64,000 nucleotides of DNA from Chryseobacterium piperi (GTDB lineage Bacteria; Bacteroidota; Bacteroidia; Flavobacteriales; Weeksellaceae), in NCBI RefSeq assembly GCF_002285635.2, contig NZ_CP023049.2, positions 1,240,001 through 1,304,000 on the forward strand, read 5' to 3'. A program made the position numbers and the translations under genes. Positions 25,785-33,837 of the stretch are shown one piece after another (within the stretch, counting starts at the first letter, position 1; each line of letters starts with the position of its first letter). Below the pieces are notes generated by a model. The model made no database searches. It had not been told where the DNA came from and saw only the letters and a program-made list of their open reading frames with translations.

Positions 25785-27617
25785 TCAATTTTTAGCCCTG
25801 CTGACATCAGTCAATGAATTAAGGAAGGCAATGATCTGTTTTATTTCAATTGGAGTAAGGTTAAGTTTGTCGGATGGCAGTGTCTGATTATTCATTTTTA
25901 AACCTAAACCTTCTCCACCCCCTTCATTATAAAAATCCAATACTTCTTCCAGGGTATGAAAAGCGCCATTATGAAAATAAGGTTTTGTAAGAGCAATATT
26001 CCTTACGGTCATGGTTTTGAATGAATTTTCATAGATCCATGAATTTTCTTTTTTCACAGGGCTTTTTACTCTCCCTGGATCTGCATCCAATTCCAGAGGA
26101 AGCTGATTCACCGGTTTTTTGGTAACTCCTAGCACTTCAGACTCATTTTCATTATAAAACGGGGGAACCAATCCGGAAAAATGAGGGGCAAAATGACATG
26201 TAGCACAATTGGCTTTCCCCATAAATAGATTGAATCCTTTTTGAGCATCTTCTGAAATTCCTTTTTCATTTCTCATAAAACGGTCAAAATCACTTTCAAA
26301 AGAATACAGAGAAGCTACATAAGAACTTAAGGCTTTAGAAAAATTCTCTTTATTAATTTTACCGTCTTTAAATGCAGCACGGAATGCTTTCTTATATTGA
26401 GGATTATTTTTCAGCTTTTTAATAATACTTTCATAACTTGTATTGAACTCCTCTTCATTATAAATGACATGTTCCGCCTGCTGCTCTATATAAAAAGCAC
26501 GCATATCATAAAAAAACCTCTTAGCAAATACAGCGTTATATAAAGAAGGTGAATTTCTCAACACCGTTTTTCCTTCTATATTACTCTGTGATTTTATTTT
26601 TAAATCTGTAAAAGCGTTTTCAGGTAAATGACATGTTGCACAGCTCATTTTACCATTATCACTAACGGTCTGGTCATAAAAAATATCTTTCCCAAGCGTT
26701 CTAAGATCAGGGTTATCTTCGGAAGACTGTAATAATGTATAGAAATAAGGATCCAAAAAATCACTGCTGAAGAAATTTTTATTACCGACATTCCAGCCTG
26801 AAAATTCTTTCAGATCATCTGTTCTTCCATCCCATTTCCCCAATTCTTCATACAGAGGCTGAATATATTTTTTGTAGAATTCTATCCGGTCGAATTTTTC
26901 AAAATCCTTATGTCGAGAAAGGTAATCTATGCTTTGAGACAGGAGGATATTTACATTTTGGATGTTGTAATTTTTAAAATAGGGATCATCATTAATGTAT
27001 TTTTTCATTCCCAAAAGTGCATAACCCGCTTCTTCAGAAATATTCAATGAACCTGGGGTATCAAATCCGGTAATACCTAAACTATAAATTCTTATTAACT
27101 CGATGCGGAGAGGCAACGTTTTATTATTTCCTTTACTTAAGCCATTTTTAACCGAACTGAGGTAAAAATTGGAATAGCTGTTGTACAAAAAATCAGTGAT
27201 GGTTTTTATCTTATCCTTTTGCTCTATGGCTTCTTCTGAAAAAATGAGCTCATCCAGTACCTGTAATCCTTCAGGGGGTAAAGTATACGCTGAGGTACCC
27301 GCTGCTTCAATATGAAATAAAGGCGCTGCATTCAAATGTGTTTTTGAAAATTCCGGATAATAATAAGCAATATAGAATTCAATTTCCTTATAAGAGTTTC
27401 TGGTATTACGCAGTGATGCCTGCAGATCTTCAAGAGACAAATGGTTATCATCAAACTGGTAGACATCCGTTTTCAACTGTTCAAGTTTGCTTTTAAAATC
27501 AGCGAGTCCTTTATTGATCATGGTATTTTCATTTTCTATCCCTTTATCTGTTGGATTAAATGACATGATTGTAGAACTAATGAAAAGAATGATAATAACT
27601 AATAGAGTGTATCTCAT
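25785..27617 (-). CDS. Di-haem cytochrome c peroxidase family protein with N-terminal extension
   Basis: A 610-residue exported protein (hydrophobic N-terminus to about residue 20). The C-terminal half (about 290-610) is a MauG/CcpA-type di-haem module with two CxxCH sites: CATCHLPENAF and CATCHFAPHF. The Met-Thr-Val-Arg-Asn and HNGAFHTLEEVLDFYN segments are typical of the family. The N-terminal 270 residues form a helical domain often seen on Bacteroidota members (imelysin-like in spacing, not confirmed). It likely reduces H2O2 or oxidises a partner in the periplasm. No electron-donor gene is adjacent. It may be co-transcribed with the PhoX-like gene. Confidence 0.88.
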   Translation of the reverse strand: MRYTLLVIIILFISSTIMSFNPTDKGIENENTMINKGLADFKSKLEQLKTDVYQFDDNHLSLEDLQASLRNTRNSYKEIEFYIAYYYPEFSKTHLNAAPLFHIEAAGTSAYTLPPEGLQVLDELIFSEEAIEQKDKIKTITDFLYNSYSNFYLSSVKNGLSKGNNKTLPLRIELIRIYSLGITGFDTPGSLNISEEAGYALLGMKKYINDDPYFKNYNIQNVNILLSQSIDYLSRHKDFEKFDRIEFYKKYIQPLYEELGKWDGRTDDLKEFSGWNVGNKNFFSSDFLDPYFYTLLQSSEDNPDLRTLGKDIFYDQTVSDNGKMSCATCHLPENAFTDLKIKSQSNIEGKTVLRNSPSLYNAVFAKRFFYDMRAFYIEQQAEHVIYNEEEFNTSYESIIKKLKNNPQYKKAFRAAFKDGKINKENFSKALSSYVASLYSFESDFDRFMRNEKGISEDAQKGFNLFMGKANCATCHFAPHFSGLVPPFYNENESEVLGVTKKPVNQLPLELDADPGRVKSPVKKENSWIYENSFKTMTVRNIALTKPYFHNGAFHTLEEVLDFYNEGGGEGLGLKMNNQTLPSDKLNLTPIEIKQIIAFLNSLTDVSRAKN

Positions 27618-27693
27618 GAATTTTTACCGGCAAAACTACCATTCTGACATTATCCCAGTTTTAAATTAGGATTAAATAATGTTTATATTTCAT

Positions 27694-27720
27694 TTGGTAT
27701 AGCCACCCGTTTTATACCAA
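27694..27720. promoter_or_regulatory. Dyad in the peroxidase/aldo-keto reductase divergent region
   Basis: TTGGTATA (27694-27701) and TATACCAA (27713-27720) are perfect inverted repeats with an 11-nt loop and no T-run, in the 280-nt gap between divergent genes. It may be an operator. Confidence 0.35.
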
Positions 27721-27897
27721 TAGAATGCTACCATAAGTTCATAAAGATTGGTAACTTTTTATCCATCAGCAGTAATCTCAATTTTATCTAAAGATTCATT
27801 AATTTTATTTTTAAATTTCACTAAAATGAGATTTGTACTTTTATAGAGTCATTGAATGATTTTTCTCTCTGTGCTAACATAAGTAAAAAAAGAAATA

Positions 27898-29016
27898 ATG
27901 AAAAGTAGACGTCATTTTATTCAAACTATGGCTAAGGGCTCAATTGCGGCAGCTATAGGAAGCCATATCCCCAATTTTATTTCTGCAAATGTTCCCAATC
28001 CCAACCCTTTAAATGAACCAGTGCCCAAAGATTTAAATCCAAATAAAACATTAGCATTAGGAGGAGTTCCTCTTGCAGGAGCATGGATCGACACACCAGT
28101 TGAGGACTCTCTAGCTACATTGAAAACTGCATGGGATAAAGGAATACGTCATTATGATACCTCTCCAAGATATGGAATTGGAACCAGTGAACGGAGAATG
28201 GGAGCATTTTTAAGTACAAAAAAGGAAGATGAGTTTATCATTTCCTCTAAAGTCGGAAGAGTATTAAAACCAGGAATACCTGAAAATAAAGGAATCTGGA
28301 AATGCAACCTCTATAATAATTTTATCAATGATTATTCTGAAGACGCTACAAAGAGATCTATTGAAGATAGTCTATTAAGATTAGGCTTATCAAAATTAGA
28401 TATTGTTTATATACACGACTTATCTCCTGATAATAAAGAGTTCAAGGGTCAATTTGAATATTTTTTTCAACAAGCGGTAGCCGGAGCTATTCCAACATTA
28501 CAAAAACTTAAAGAAGAAGGAATTATTAAAGCCTGGGGTTTTGGAGTTAACAGACCCGATGCTGTGATACGCTCATTAGATATCATTTCACCTGACATTT
28601 GCCTTCTTGCCACACAATATTCAATATTAGACCATGAAGAAGCCCTACACTCTACTTTCCCGGCTCTGGAAAAAAAGAAGGTAAAAGTAGCTATTGGTTC
28701 GCCATTAAATTGTGGTTTCCTGGCAGGCAACAATCGTTGGAATTATTCCGGACAGCCTGCTCCTCAAAATATTATTTTAAAATATGCCAAAATGAAGGCC
28801 ATCGCTGACAAAATGAATGTAGATCTGCGTTCAGCTGCTCTTAGGTTCAGTCTAGAACATCCTATTGTAAGCTCTCTGGTTGTCGGTGCACGCTCTCCCA
28901 AGCAAATATCAGAAGATTATAATTCTATTTATGGAGATTCAAAAATCAGTACAGCATTTTGGAAAGAGCTAAAAAAACAAAATTTAATTTCCCATGATGC
29001 TCCAACACCTCAGTAA
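27898..29016 (+). CDS. Aldo/keto reductase with Tat-type signal
   Basis: A 372-residue protein. The N-terminus SRRHFIQTMAKGSIAAAIGS fits the twin-arginine export signal, followed by a Pro/Asn-rich linker to about residue 45. The aldo/keto reductase barrel follows: catalytic Asp and Tyr in DTSPRYGIGTSERRMG, Lys in ISSKVGR, His in VYIHDLSPD, and the cofactor segment SLVVGARSPKQI. It resembles D-threo-aldose 1-dehydrogenase/L-fucose dehydrogenase relatives. A Tat signal would carry it, with bound NADP(H), folded to the periplasm, unusual for this family but recurrent in Bacteroidota. Substrate unknown. It is not in an operon. Confidence 0.87.
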   Translation: MKSRRHFIQTMAKGSIAAAIGSHIPNFISANVPNPNPLNEPVPKDLNPNKTLALGGVPLAGAWIDTPVEDSLATLKTAWDKGIRHYDTSPRYGIGTSERRMGAFLSTKKEDEFIISSKVGRVLKPGIPENKGIWKCNLYNNFINDYSEDATKRSIEDSLLRLGLSKLDIVYIHDLSPDNKEFKGQFEYFFQQAVAGAIPTLQKLKEEGIIKAWGFGVNRPDAVIRSLDIISPDICLLATQYSILDHEEALHSTFPALEKKKVKVAIGSPLNCGFLAGNNRWNYSGQPAPQNIILKYAKMKAIADKMNVDLRSAALRFSLEHPIVSSLVVGARSPKQISEDYNSIYGDSKISTAFWKELKKQNLISHDAPTPQ

Positions 29017-29087
29017 TTATATTTTTGAATACAATCAATAGGTTGGATAGATATTAATTATTCACCTGTTTCATACAAAAAAAATAG

Positions 29088-29095
29088 TACTTTTG
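29088..29095 (+). promoter_or_regulatory. -7 box of the nucleoside phosphorylase gene
   Basis: TACTTTTG matches TAnnTTTG; it contains the TTG at 29093 that would otherwise be read as a start, so the ATG at 29114 is chosen. Confidence 0.55.
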
Positions 29096-29113
29096 TTAAT
29101 TAAAAATCACTAT

Positions 29114-29968
29114 ATGCTTAATAAACTTGCTGCTTCAGAGCTTGTTCTGAATGATGACGGAAGTGTTTACCACTTGAACCTTTTACCTGAAGATATTGCT
29201 GATAAAATTATCCTTGTAGGAGATCCGGACAGGGTCCCTAAAGTTTCACAATATTTTGATAAAGTAGAAATTAAAAAAAATAAAAGAGAATTTTATACGC
29301 ATACCGGAACATTACGTGGAGAGAGAGTTACTGTAATGTCAACAGGAATCGGTACAGAGAATATTGATATTGTTATGAATGAGCTTGATGCTTTAGTCAA
29401 TATTGACCTGAAAAATAAAGAACTTAAATCAGACCATAAAACACTCGAGCTTTTCCGTATGGGTACCTGTGGAAGCGTAAATCCGGATGTACAGGTTGAT
29501 AATATGCTGGTAACCCAGAATGTTGTAGGATTTGATGGTTTAATGCATTTCTACCAGGACTATCACTGTGAAAATGAATTTTCCAAAAACTTTATAGCAA
29601 AGTTTCCTTATGAAAAAATTAAGCCTATGCTATATTTTGCAGAATGGGCTGAGGATATGGGAAATTATTTTGCGGATGCCAAATACCATGGCAATACAGC
29701 AACATTCCCTGGATTCTATGCACCACAGGGAAGACAACTACGCTTGAAGGCTCTGGATGACAAGTTTCTTGAAACTTTAAATGATCTTGGAATTACCAAT
29801 TTTGAGATGGAAACTTCTGCTATTTATGCATTTTCAAAGCTACTGGGGCATAAAGCCATTACTGTAAACAATGTCATTGCTAACAGAAGACGTGGAGAAT
29901 TCTCTGCAGATCATCATGCTTCTGAAAAAAGCCTTATCGAATGGGTATTAGATCGAATTATTAAGTAA
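29114..29968 (+). CDS. Nucleoside phosphorylase (uridine phosphorylase-like)
   Basis: A 284-residue PNP/UDP-family protein starting MLNKLAASELVLN. The longer frame begins with a TTG that lies inside the promoter box. Motifs: KIILVGDPDRVPKVSQYF (phosphate-binding GDP..R), YTHTGTLRGERVTVMSTGIGTENIDIVMNEL, FRMGTCGSVNPDVQV, NFEMETSAIYAF (ribose/base Glu-Met-Glu) and NVIANRRRGEF. It splits a nucleoside with phosphate into base and ribose-1-phosphate for salvage. Uridine is favoured by the GDPDRV and FEMET patterns, but the Bacteroidota branch is not well characterised. A palindromic terminator follows. Confidence 0.9.
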   Translation: MLNKLAASELVLNDDGSVYHLNLLPEDIADKIILVGDPDRVPKVSQYFDKVEIKKNKREFYTHTGTLRGERVTVMSTGIGTENIDIVMNELDALVNIDLKNKELKSDHKTLELFRMGTCGSVNPDVQVDNMLVTQNVVGFDGLMHFYQDYHCENEFSKNFIAKFPYEKIKPMLYFAEWAEDMGNYFADAKYHGNTATFPGFYAPQGRQLRLKALDDKFLETLNDLGITNFEMETSAIYAFSKLLGHKAITVNNVIANRRRGEFSADHHASEKSLIEWVLDRIIK

Positions 29969-29977
29969 ATGATAAAT

Positions 29978-30008
29978 AAAAAAGGATTTCAATATTGAAA
30001 TCCTTTTT
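29978..30008. terminator. Bidirectional terminator
   Basis: GGATTTCAATATTGAAATCC (29984-30003) is a perfect palindrome flanked by A-run and T-run; it serves the phosphorylase gene and the convergent lipoprotein gene. Confidence 0.88.
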
Positions 30009-30051
30009 TATTCTACTTGAAGATAAGCAGTTTTTACAGTTTAAAAAACTT

Positions 30052-30480
30052 CTAATTTATTTTTTTAATGGTACCGGGATTTACATATAACTGACCATCC
30101 TGACTTCCTTGCGTATGAAGATTCATTGTTTCAAAATCAAGTACGCTATATACCCCTAATCCACTTTTTTCTACCCAGGAAATAAAAAGCTTATGATCAT
30201 CTATTTGTGAAGAGACATATTGGTCTGTTTCTTCCGTTGGGCCAAGATAATCTCCCTTTGTTAATTTCCAATGAACTGTTGAGTCCGATTTTAAAGTAAT
30301 ATGATAAGTAGATTCTTTATACTTCCATTCATAAGTAGTACCTATTAAATCTTTAACTGTGATCTGGGTTGCTTTACTCTTTAATTCTGTATTCTCATCC
30401 GATTTTTGCTTCTCTGTACAAGAATTAAAAACTAATGGAATGCTCATCATTAAAGCTATAGCTATGACATTTCTATTCAT
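30052..30480 (-). CDS. Small lipoprotein of unknown function
   Basis: A 142-residue protein with a lipoprotein signal (IPLVFNSC; Cys20 is the predicted lipidated residue) and a charged linker. The body (about 40-142) is predominantly beta in pattern: GTTYEWKYKESTYHITLKSDSTVHWKL, YVSSQIDDHKLFISWVEKSGLGVYSVLDFETMNLHTQG. This resembles lipocalin-like or MoaF-like small barrels, but I cannot assign a family. It would face the periplasm or outer surface. It is monocistronic. Confidence 0.7.
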   Translation of the reverse strand: MNRNVIAIALMMSIPLVFNSCTEKQKSDENTELKSKATQITVKDLIGTTYEWKYKESTYHITLKSDSTVHWKLTKGDYLGPTEETDQYVSSQIDDHKLFISWVEKSGLGVYSVLDFETMNLHTQGSQDGQLYVNPGTIKKIN

Positions 30481-30641
30481 ACAATTTTATTTTTTTTAAT
30501 CATTTGTAGCATTTTTCGCCACGTATGCAGCTCTCAAATATCTAAAAATTTTATAATGCGCACAAATTAATTTATAAAACCATCTATGCTTTACTACTTA
30601 TCTTTTAATATTTTCAGAAAGCATCATGAGAATTAAATCTA

Positions 30642-31199
30642 TTACAATCTCGTAAAACAGCTCTCAATATGGTCATTTACCATACCTGTTGCCTGCATAT
30701 GGGCATATACAACAGTAGAACCCATGAATTTAAATCCTCTTTTTTTTAAATCTTTTGAGAGAGCATCTGAAATTTCCGTTGTTGCCGGAACCTCTTTTAA
30801 AGCTTTCGGTAGATTATCAATGGGCTTCCCGCCTACAAAATCCCAGATGTATTTTGAGAAGTTTCCGAACTCCTTCTGGATTTCCTGAAATTTTTGGGCA
30901 TTTGTAATCGTTGCTACAATTTTCAGCCTGTTTCTTATAATTCCGGAGTTCTGCATAAGCTCTTCTACTTTCTGATCAGTATAACGAGCTATTTTCTTAT
31001 AATCAAAATCATCAAAGGCTTCTTTAAAGGTTTCCCTTTTACTTAGAATCGTATACCAGCTTAATCCTGCCTGAAAGCTTTCTAGAATAAGAAACTCAAA
31101 AATAGTCTGATCATCATAGACTGGCCTTCCCCACTCTTCATCATGGTATTTTCTATACAAGTCGTCTTTCTCACACCAGCCACACCGTATTTTTTCCAT
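30642..31199 (-). CDS. tag: DNA-3-methyladenine glycosylase I
   Basis: A 185-residue Tag enzyme of alkylation base-excision repair. Signatures: CGWCEKDDLYRKYHDEEWGRP at the N-terminus (zinc Cys and His, catalytic-pocket Tyr/Trp), FEFLILESFQAGLSWYTIL (helix-hairpin-helix lead), and the C-terminal YAHMQATGMVNDHIESCF with the other zinc ligands His and Cys. It removes 3-methyladenine from DNA. Length is standard. Monocistronic; no adjacent repair gene. Confidence 0.95.
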   Translation of the reverse strand: MEKIRCGWCEKDDLYRKYHDEEWGRPVYDDQTIFEFLILESFQAGLSWYTILSKRETFKEAFDDFDYKKIARYTDQKVEELMQNSGIIRNRLKIVATITNAQKFQEIQKEFGNFSKYIWDFVGGKPIDNLPKALKEVPATTEISDALSKDLKKRGFKFMGSTVVYAHMQATGMVNDHIESCFTRL

Positions 31200-31339
31200 A
31201 AGTCTTCGTTTTTATTTCACTTTAAAGATAAAAACGATTTAGAAAACCATAACAAAAGATTATGAAAACTTTAACAACATATTCTGATTTTAGGAATGGT
31301 TATTGTTTTTACTAGTCATATCACTAAATAATAAATGTT

Positions 31340-31705
31340 ATGAATAATTCGGATTACAACAAAGCAGAAGATGCGGTAAACAAAACTGAGAACTCTTTAA
31401 AAAATGCAGCGGATAATGCAAAATGGAAAATCAATGATTTAGCGGATAAAGCTAAAGATTATATTAATGAGAAAAGAAACAATGACGAAGAAGCGAGCCA
31501 GGAAGATTGGCTTGACAGGGTAAAAGCTAATATTTCTGATGCATGGGAAGATATTAAAGATAAGGCGGGTGATGCCTGGGAAAAAACCAAAGATCTTACC
31601 GAAGATGCAAAAGATAAAGCAGCCAACGCAGCAGATGATGTAAAAGATAAGGCAAAAGATGCTGCTGAAGATGTAAAAGCAGAATGGAATAAAAAAACCA
31701 ATTAA
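31340..31705 (+). CDS. LEA-like/YtxH-like highly charged helical protein
   Basis: A 121-residue protein made almost entirely of Ala, Lys, Asp, Glu and Asn in amphipathic helix, with degenerate 11-residue repeats such as DKAKDAAEDVK, DKAANAADDVK and EKTKDLTEDAK from about residue 60 to the end, and Trp in DAWEDIKD. This is the pattern of group 3 LEA proteins and related hydrophilic stress proteins. No signal peptide or membrane segment. It likely protects proteins or membranes during desiccation or osmotic stress; that role is inferred from composition. A terminator hairpin follows. Confidence 0.8.
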   Translation: MNNSDYNKAEDAVNKTENSLKNAADNAKWKINDLADKAKDYINEKRNNDEEASQEDWLDRVKANISDAWEDIKDKAGDAWEKTKDLTEDAKDKAANAADDVKDKAKDAAEDVKAEWNKKTN

Positions 31706-31732
31706 AATTTCAGTCATATAAATATTTTCAAA

Positions 31733-31767
31733 AAAAACAGGGTCTTTTTATAAGGCTCTGTTTTTTT
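31733..31767 (+). terminator. Terminator of the LEA-like gene
   Basis: ACAGGGTC (31737-31744) pairs with GGCTCTGT (31754-31761) with two G-U pairs, followed by a T-run. Confidence 0.75.
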
Positions 31768-31793
31768 ATTATGTTCTAAACACAAATTATTGC

Positions 31794-31801
31794 TACATTT
31801 G
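31794..31801 (+). promoter_or_regulatory. -7 box of fabI
   Basis: TACATTTG matches TAnnTTTG, 24 nt before the fabI ATG. Confidence 0.5.
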
Positions 31802-31825
31802 TATATTAATAAACATTAAAAAATT

Positions 31826-32635
31826 ATGTCATACGGTTTACTTAAAGGCAAAAAGGGAATTATTTTTGGGGCCCTTAATGAACAATCGATCGCATGGAAA
31901 GTTGCTGAAAGATGTCATGAAGAAGGAGCTGAATTTATCTTATCTAATGCTCCTATTGCTTTGAGAATGGGAGAACTTAATGGTTTAGCTGAAAAAACAG
32001 GTTCGGAGGTAATTGGCGCAGACGCTACATCTATTGAGGATCTTGAAAAACTTTTTGATGCAGCTATTGCAAAATTCGGGAAAATAGATTTTATCCTTCA
32101 TTCTATAGGAATGTCCGTAAATGTAAGAAAAGGGAAACATTATACAGAAATGAACTACGACTGGTTAGAAAAAGGTTGGGATATCTCTTCTGTTTCTTTC
32201 CATAAAGTAATGCGTGTGGCTTGGGAAAAAGACTGTATGAATGAGTGGGGAAGCATCTTAGCACTTACTTATATTGCAGCTCAAAGAACATTCCCTGACT
32301 ATAATGACATGTCTGACAACAAGGCTTATCTGGAAAGCATCGCAAGAACTTTTGGAAACTATTGGGGTGAAAGAAAAGTTCGTGTAAACACGGTCTCTCA
32401 GTCTCCTACTGTAACTACTGCTGGTAGTGGAGTTAAAGGTTTCGGAGGTTTCCTTGGATATGCAGAAGATATGTCTCCATTAGGAAATGCTACAGCTCTT
32501 GAATGTGCAGATTACTGTGTTACTCTTTTCTCTGATCTTACAAAGAAAGTAACTATGCAGAATCTTTTCCATGATGGTGGTTTTAGTAGCTCTGGAGTTA
32601 CTCAGAAAGTAATTAGAAAATATGATGTTGAATAA
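31826..32635 (+). CDS. fabI: Enoyl-[acyl-carrier-protein] reductase (FabI)
   Basis: A 269-residue short-chain-dehydrogenase-fold reductase that performs the last step of each fatty-acid elongation cycle, reducing enoyl-ACP with NADH. Hallmarks: GIIFGALNEQSIAWKVAE (the FabI variant of the Rossmann glycine motif), LHSIGMS, the catalytic pair Tyr-x6-Lys in DYNDMSDNKAYLES, and RVNTVSQSPTVTTAG. FabI is the target of triclosan and related inhibitors. It has its own promoter and terminator and is separate from other fab genes here. Confidence 0.95.
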   Translation: MSYGLLKGKKGIIFGALNEQSIAWKVAERCHEEGAEFILSNAPIALRMGELNGLAEKTGSEVIGADATSIEDLEKLFDAAIAKFGKIDFILHSIGMSVNVRKGKHYTEMNYDWLEKGWDISSVSFHKVMRVAWEKDCMNEWGSILALTYIAAQRTFPDYNDMSDNKAYLESIARTFGNYWGERKVRVNTVSQSPTVTTAGSGVKGFGGFLGYAEDMSPLGNATALECADYCVTLFSDLTKKVTMQNLFHDGGFSSSGVTQKVIRKYDVE

Positions 32636-32659
32636 TTAAGTTCAATCAACTTCAATAAT

Positions 32660-32700
32660 AAAAAAGCAGGCTGTCTCTAAAAGATAGCCTGCTTTTTTTT
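32660..32700 (+). terminator. Terminator of fabI
   Basis: AGCAGGCTGTCT pairs with AGATAGCCTGCT (one G-U), flanked by A-run and an eight-T run. Confidence 0.9.
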
Positions 32701-32811
32701 GGATATTTGTTATTCATAATATTCTTTATAAGAAATTCATTTAATCATATCAAAATTATGCTTAACATAATATTTTACAGGGTTTATTTTTCACTCCCGT
32801 TAGAATTACTC

Positions 32812-32819
32812 TAATTTTG
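32812..32819 (+). promoter_or_regulatory. -7 box of the surface-protein gene
   Basis: TAATTTTG matches TAnnTTTG, 14 nt before the ATG at 32834. Confidence 0.5.
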
Positions 32820-32833
32820 CACAAAACCAATTT

Positions 32834-33568
32834 ATGAAAAAGATAAAAATACTTATTTTAGCAAGTATTAGTCAGTTTGTATTTGCACAAACTGGACAGG
32901 TAGGCATCAATACAACAAGCCCTACTGCAACGTTGGATGTGAATGGTGATGCCAAAATCAGGAAAATTGACAGTATAACATCTACTCCTAAATATGTATT
33001 AACACCGGATGATACAGGTGTTATCCAAAAAGTCAATATTGATAAATTATCAGCCAGTAATCAAGAAATTATTAAGAAAAAAATCTTTGCTGTTCTTTCT
33101 AAAAGATCACCTCAGCTTCTTCAAGCTAAAGGAACTGATTATAACTTAGAGTATGATGGAGTTGTAAGCGGGATCAATACTGATAAATTATCTTTAACCA
33201 ATGGAAATAGCCGTATCAATTTACCACCCAATAAAACCTTTAAAATAACAGGCTATATAGGAATTAGAGGGAGTACAACCGGTACTAGTAGTACTACACC
33301 AGGCTACGTCACATCTACATTTCAGGCAGGAGGTGATACACAAACTATAATAACTACGCTGGGATATACCGAATCTTCTACTGAAACCTTTGATGATGGA
33401 GGGGTAACACCTCCGATTATTATGGTAATGACTGGCCCTGCAGGTGACAGTTTTGTAGAATTAAAAGTACGATATGGAGGTATTAATGCTGGTGATGCTG
33501 GATATTATGTTTCAGGAGCTGCCAGTAGAACTACAGTAGGAACTTATATTTTACTCGAAGAGTTATAA
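32834..33568 (+). CDS. Secreted surface protein with GINTTSPTATLDVNG head
   Basis: A 244-residue protein with a signal peptide (to FVFAQ, about 19) followed by QVGINTTSPTATLDVNGDAKIRK, the head motif of many flavobacterial cell-surface proteins. In tail-fibre and adhesin-like proteins this motif begins a beta-rich stalk. Residues 90-244 form a compact Gly/Thr-rich beta domain of no family I recognise. There is no C-terminal T9SS sorting domain, so its anchor is unclear. A relative with the same head and a different body lies at 47.7 kb. Monocistronic. Confidence 0.72.
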   Translation: MKKIKILILASISQFVFAQTGQVGINTTSPTATLDVNGDAKIRKIDSITSTPKYVLTPDDTGVIQKVNIDKLSASNQEIIKKKIFAVLSKRSPQLLQAKGTDYNLEYDGVVSGINTDKLSLTNGNSRINLPPNKTFKITGYIGIRGSTTGTSSTTPGYVTSTFQAGGDTQTIITTLGYTESSTETFDDGGVTPPIIMVMTGPAGDSFVELKVRYGGINAGDAGYYVSGAASRTTVGTYILLEEL

Positions 33569-33600
33569 ATAATTTTAATTTTTTTTCATCCTTTATCATA

Positions 33601-33629
33601 AATAGGCTGTCTCATTGAGGCAGCCTATT
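33601..33629 (+). terminator. Hairpin after the surface-protein gene
   Basis: AATAGGCTG pairs with CAGCCTATT, extended by TCTC/GAGG to a 13-bp stem with a 3-nt loop; the tail is A-rich rather than T-rich. The remaining gap to 33837 holds no supportable gene. Confidence 0.6.
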
Positions 33630-33837
33630 CTAATAAAAAAATATTAATATGAAGTGTATTTGTATCGAATGTGCTGGTGCCGGAAGCTTTACAATTATGT
33701 CTTAAATCCAAAAGTTCGCATTGATATCATTATCCGAATTATTCAATAACAGTAACCAACTTACAAGGCTTCCTGGTTTCATCAATAGTAAAGTGTCTCT
33801 TTAAAAAGCAGGCTAAAACCGACTTTTACTTATTTAG

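Noticed and set aside
25657..25887. 76-aa plus-strand ORF with RIPQPESRIPNPEP repeats
   Set aside because: The repeats come from translating the heptamer element and the frame then runs antisense into the peroxidase gene; it is a by-product of the repeat.
31439..31717. Two minus-strand ORFs rich in Phe, Ile, Cys or Ser, Ala opposite the LEA-like gene
   Set aside because: Their composition is the complement of Lys/Asp/Ala-rich codons; no start signal or family supports them.
33649..33705. Cys-containing 18-codon ORF (MKCICIECAGAGSFTIMS) in the gap after the surface-protein gene
   Set aside because: Too short, no leader or conserved signature, no promoter match, and it lies just after a hairpin; I cannot support it as a gene.
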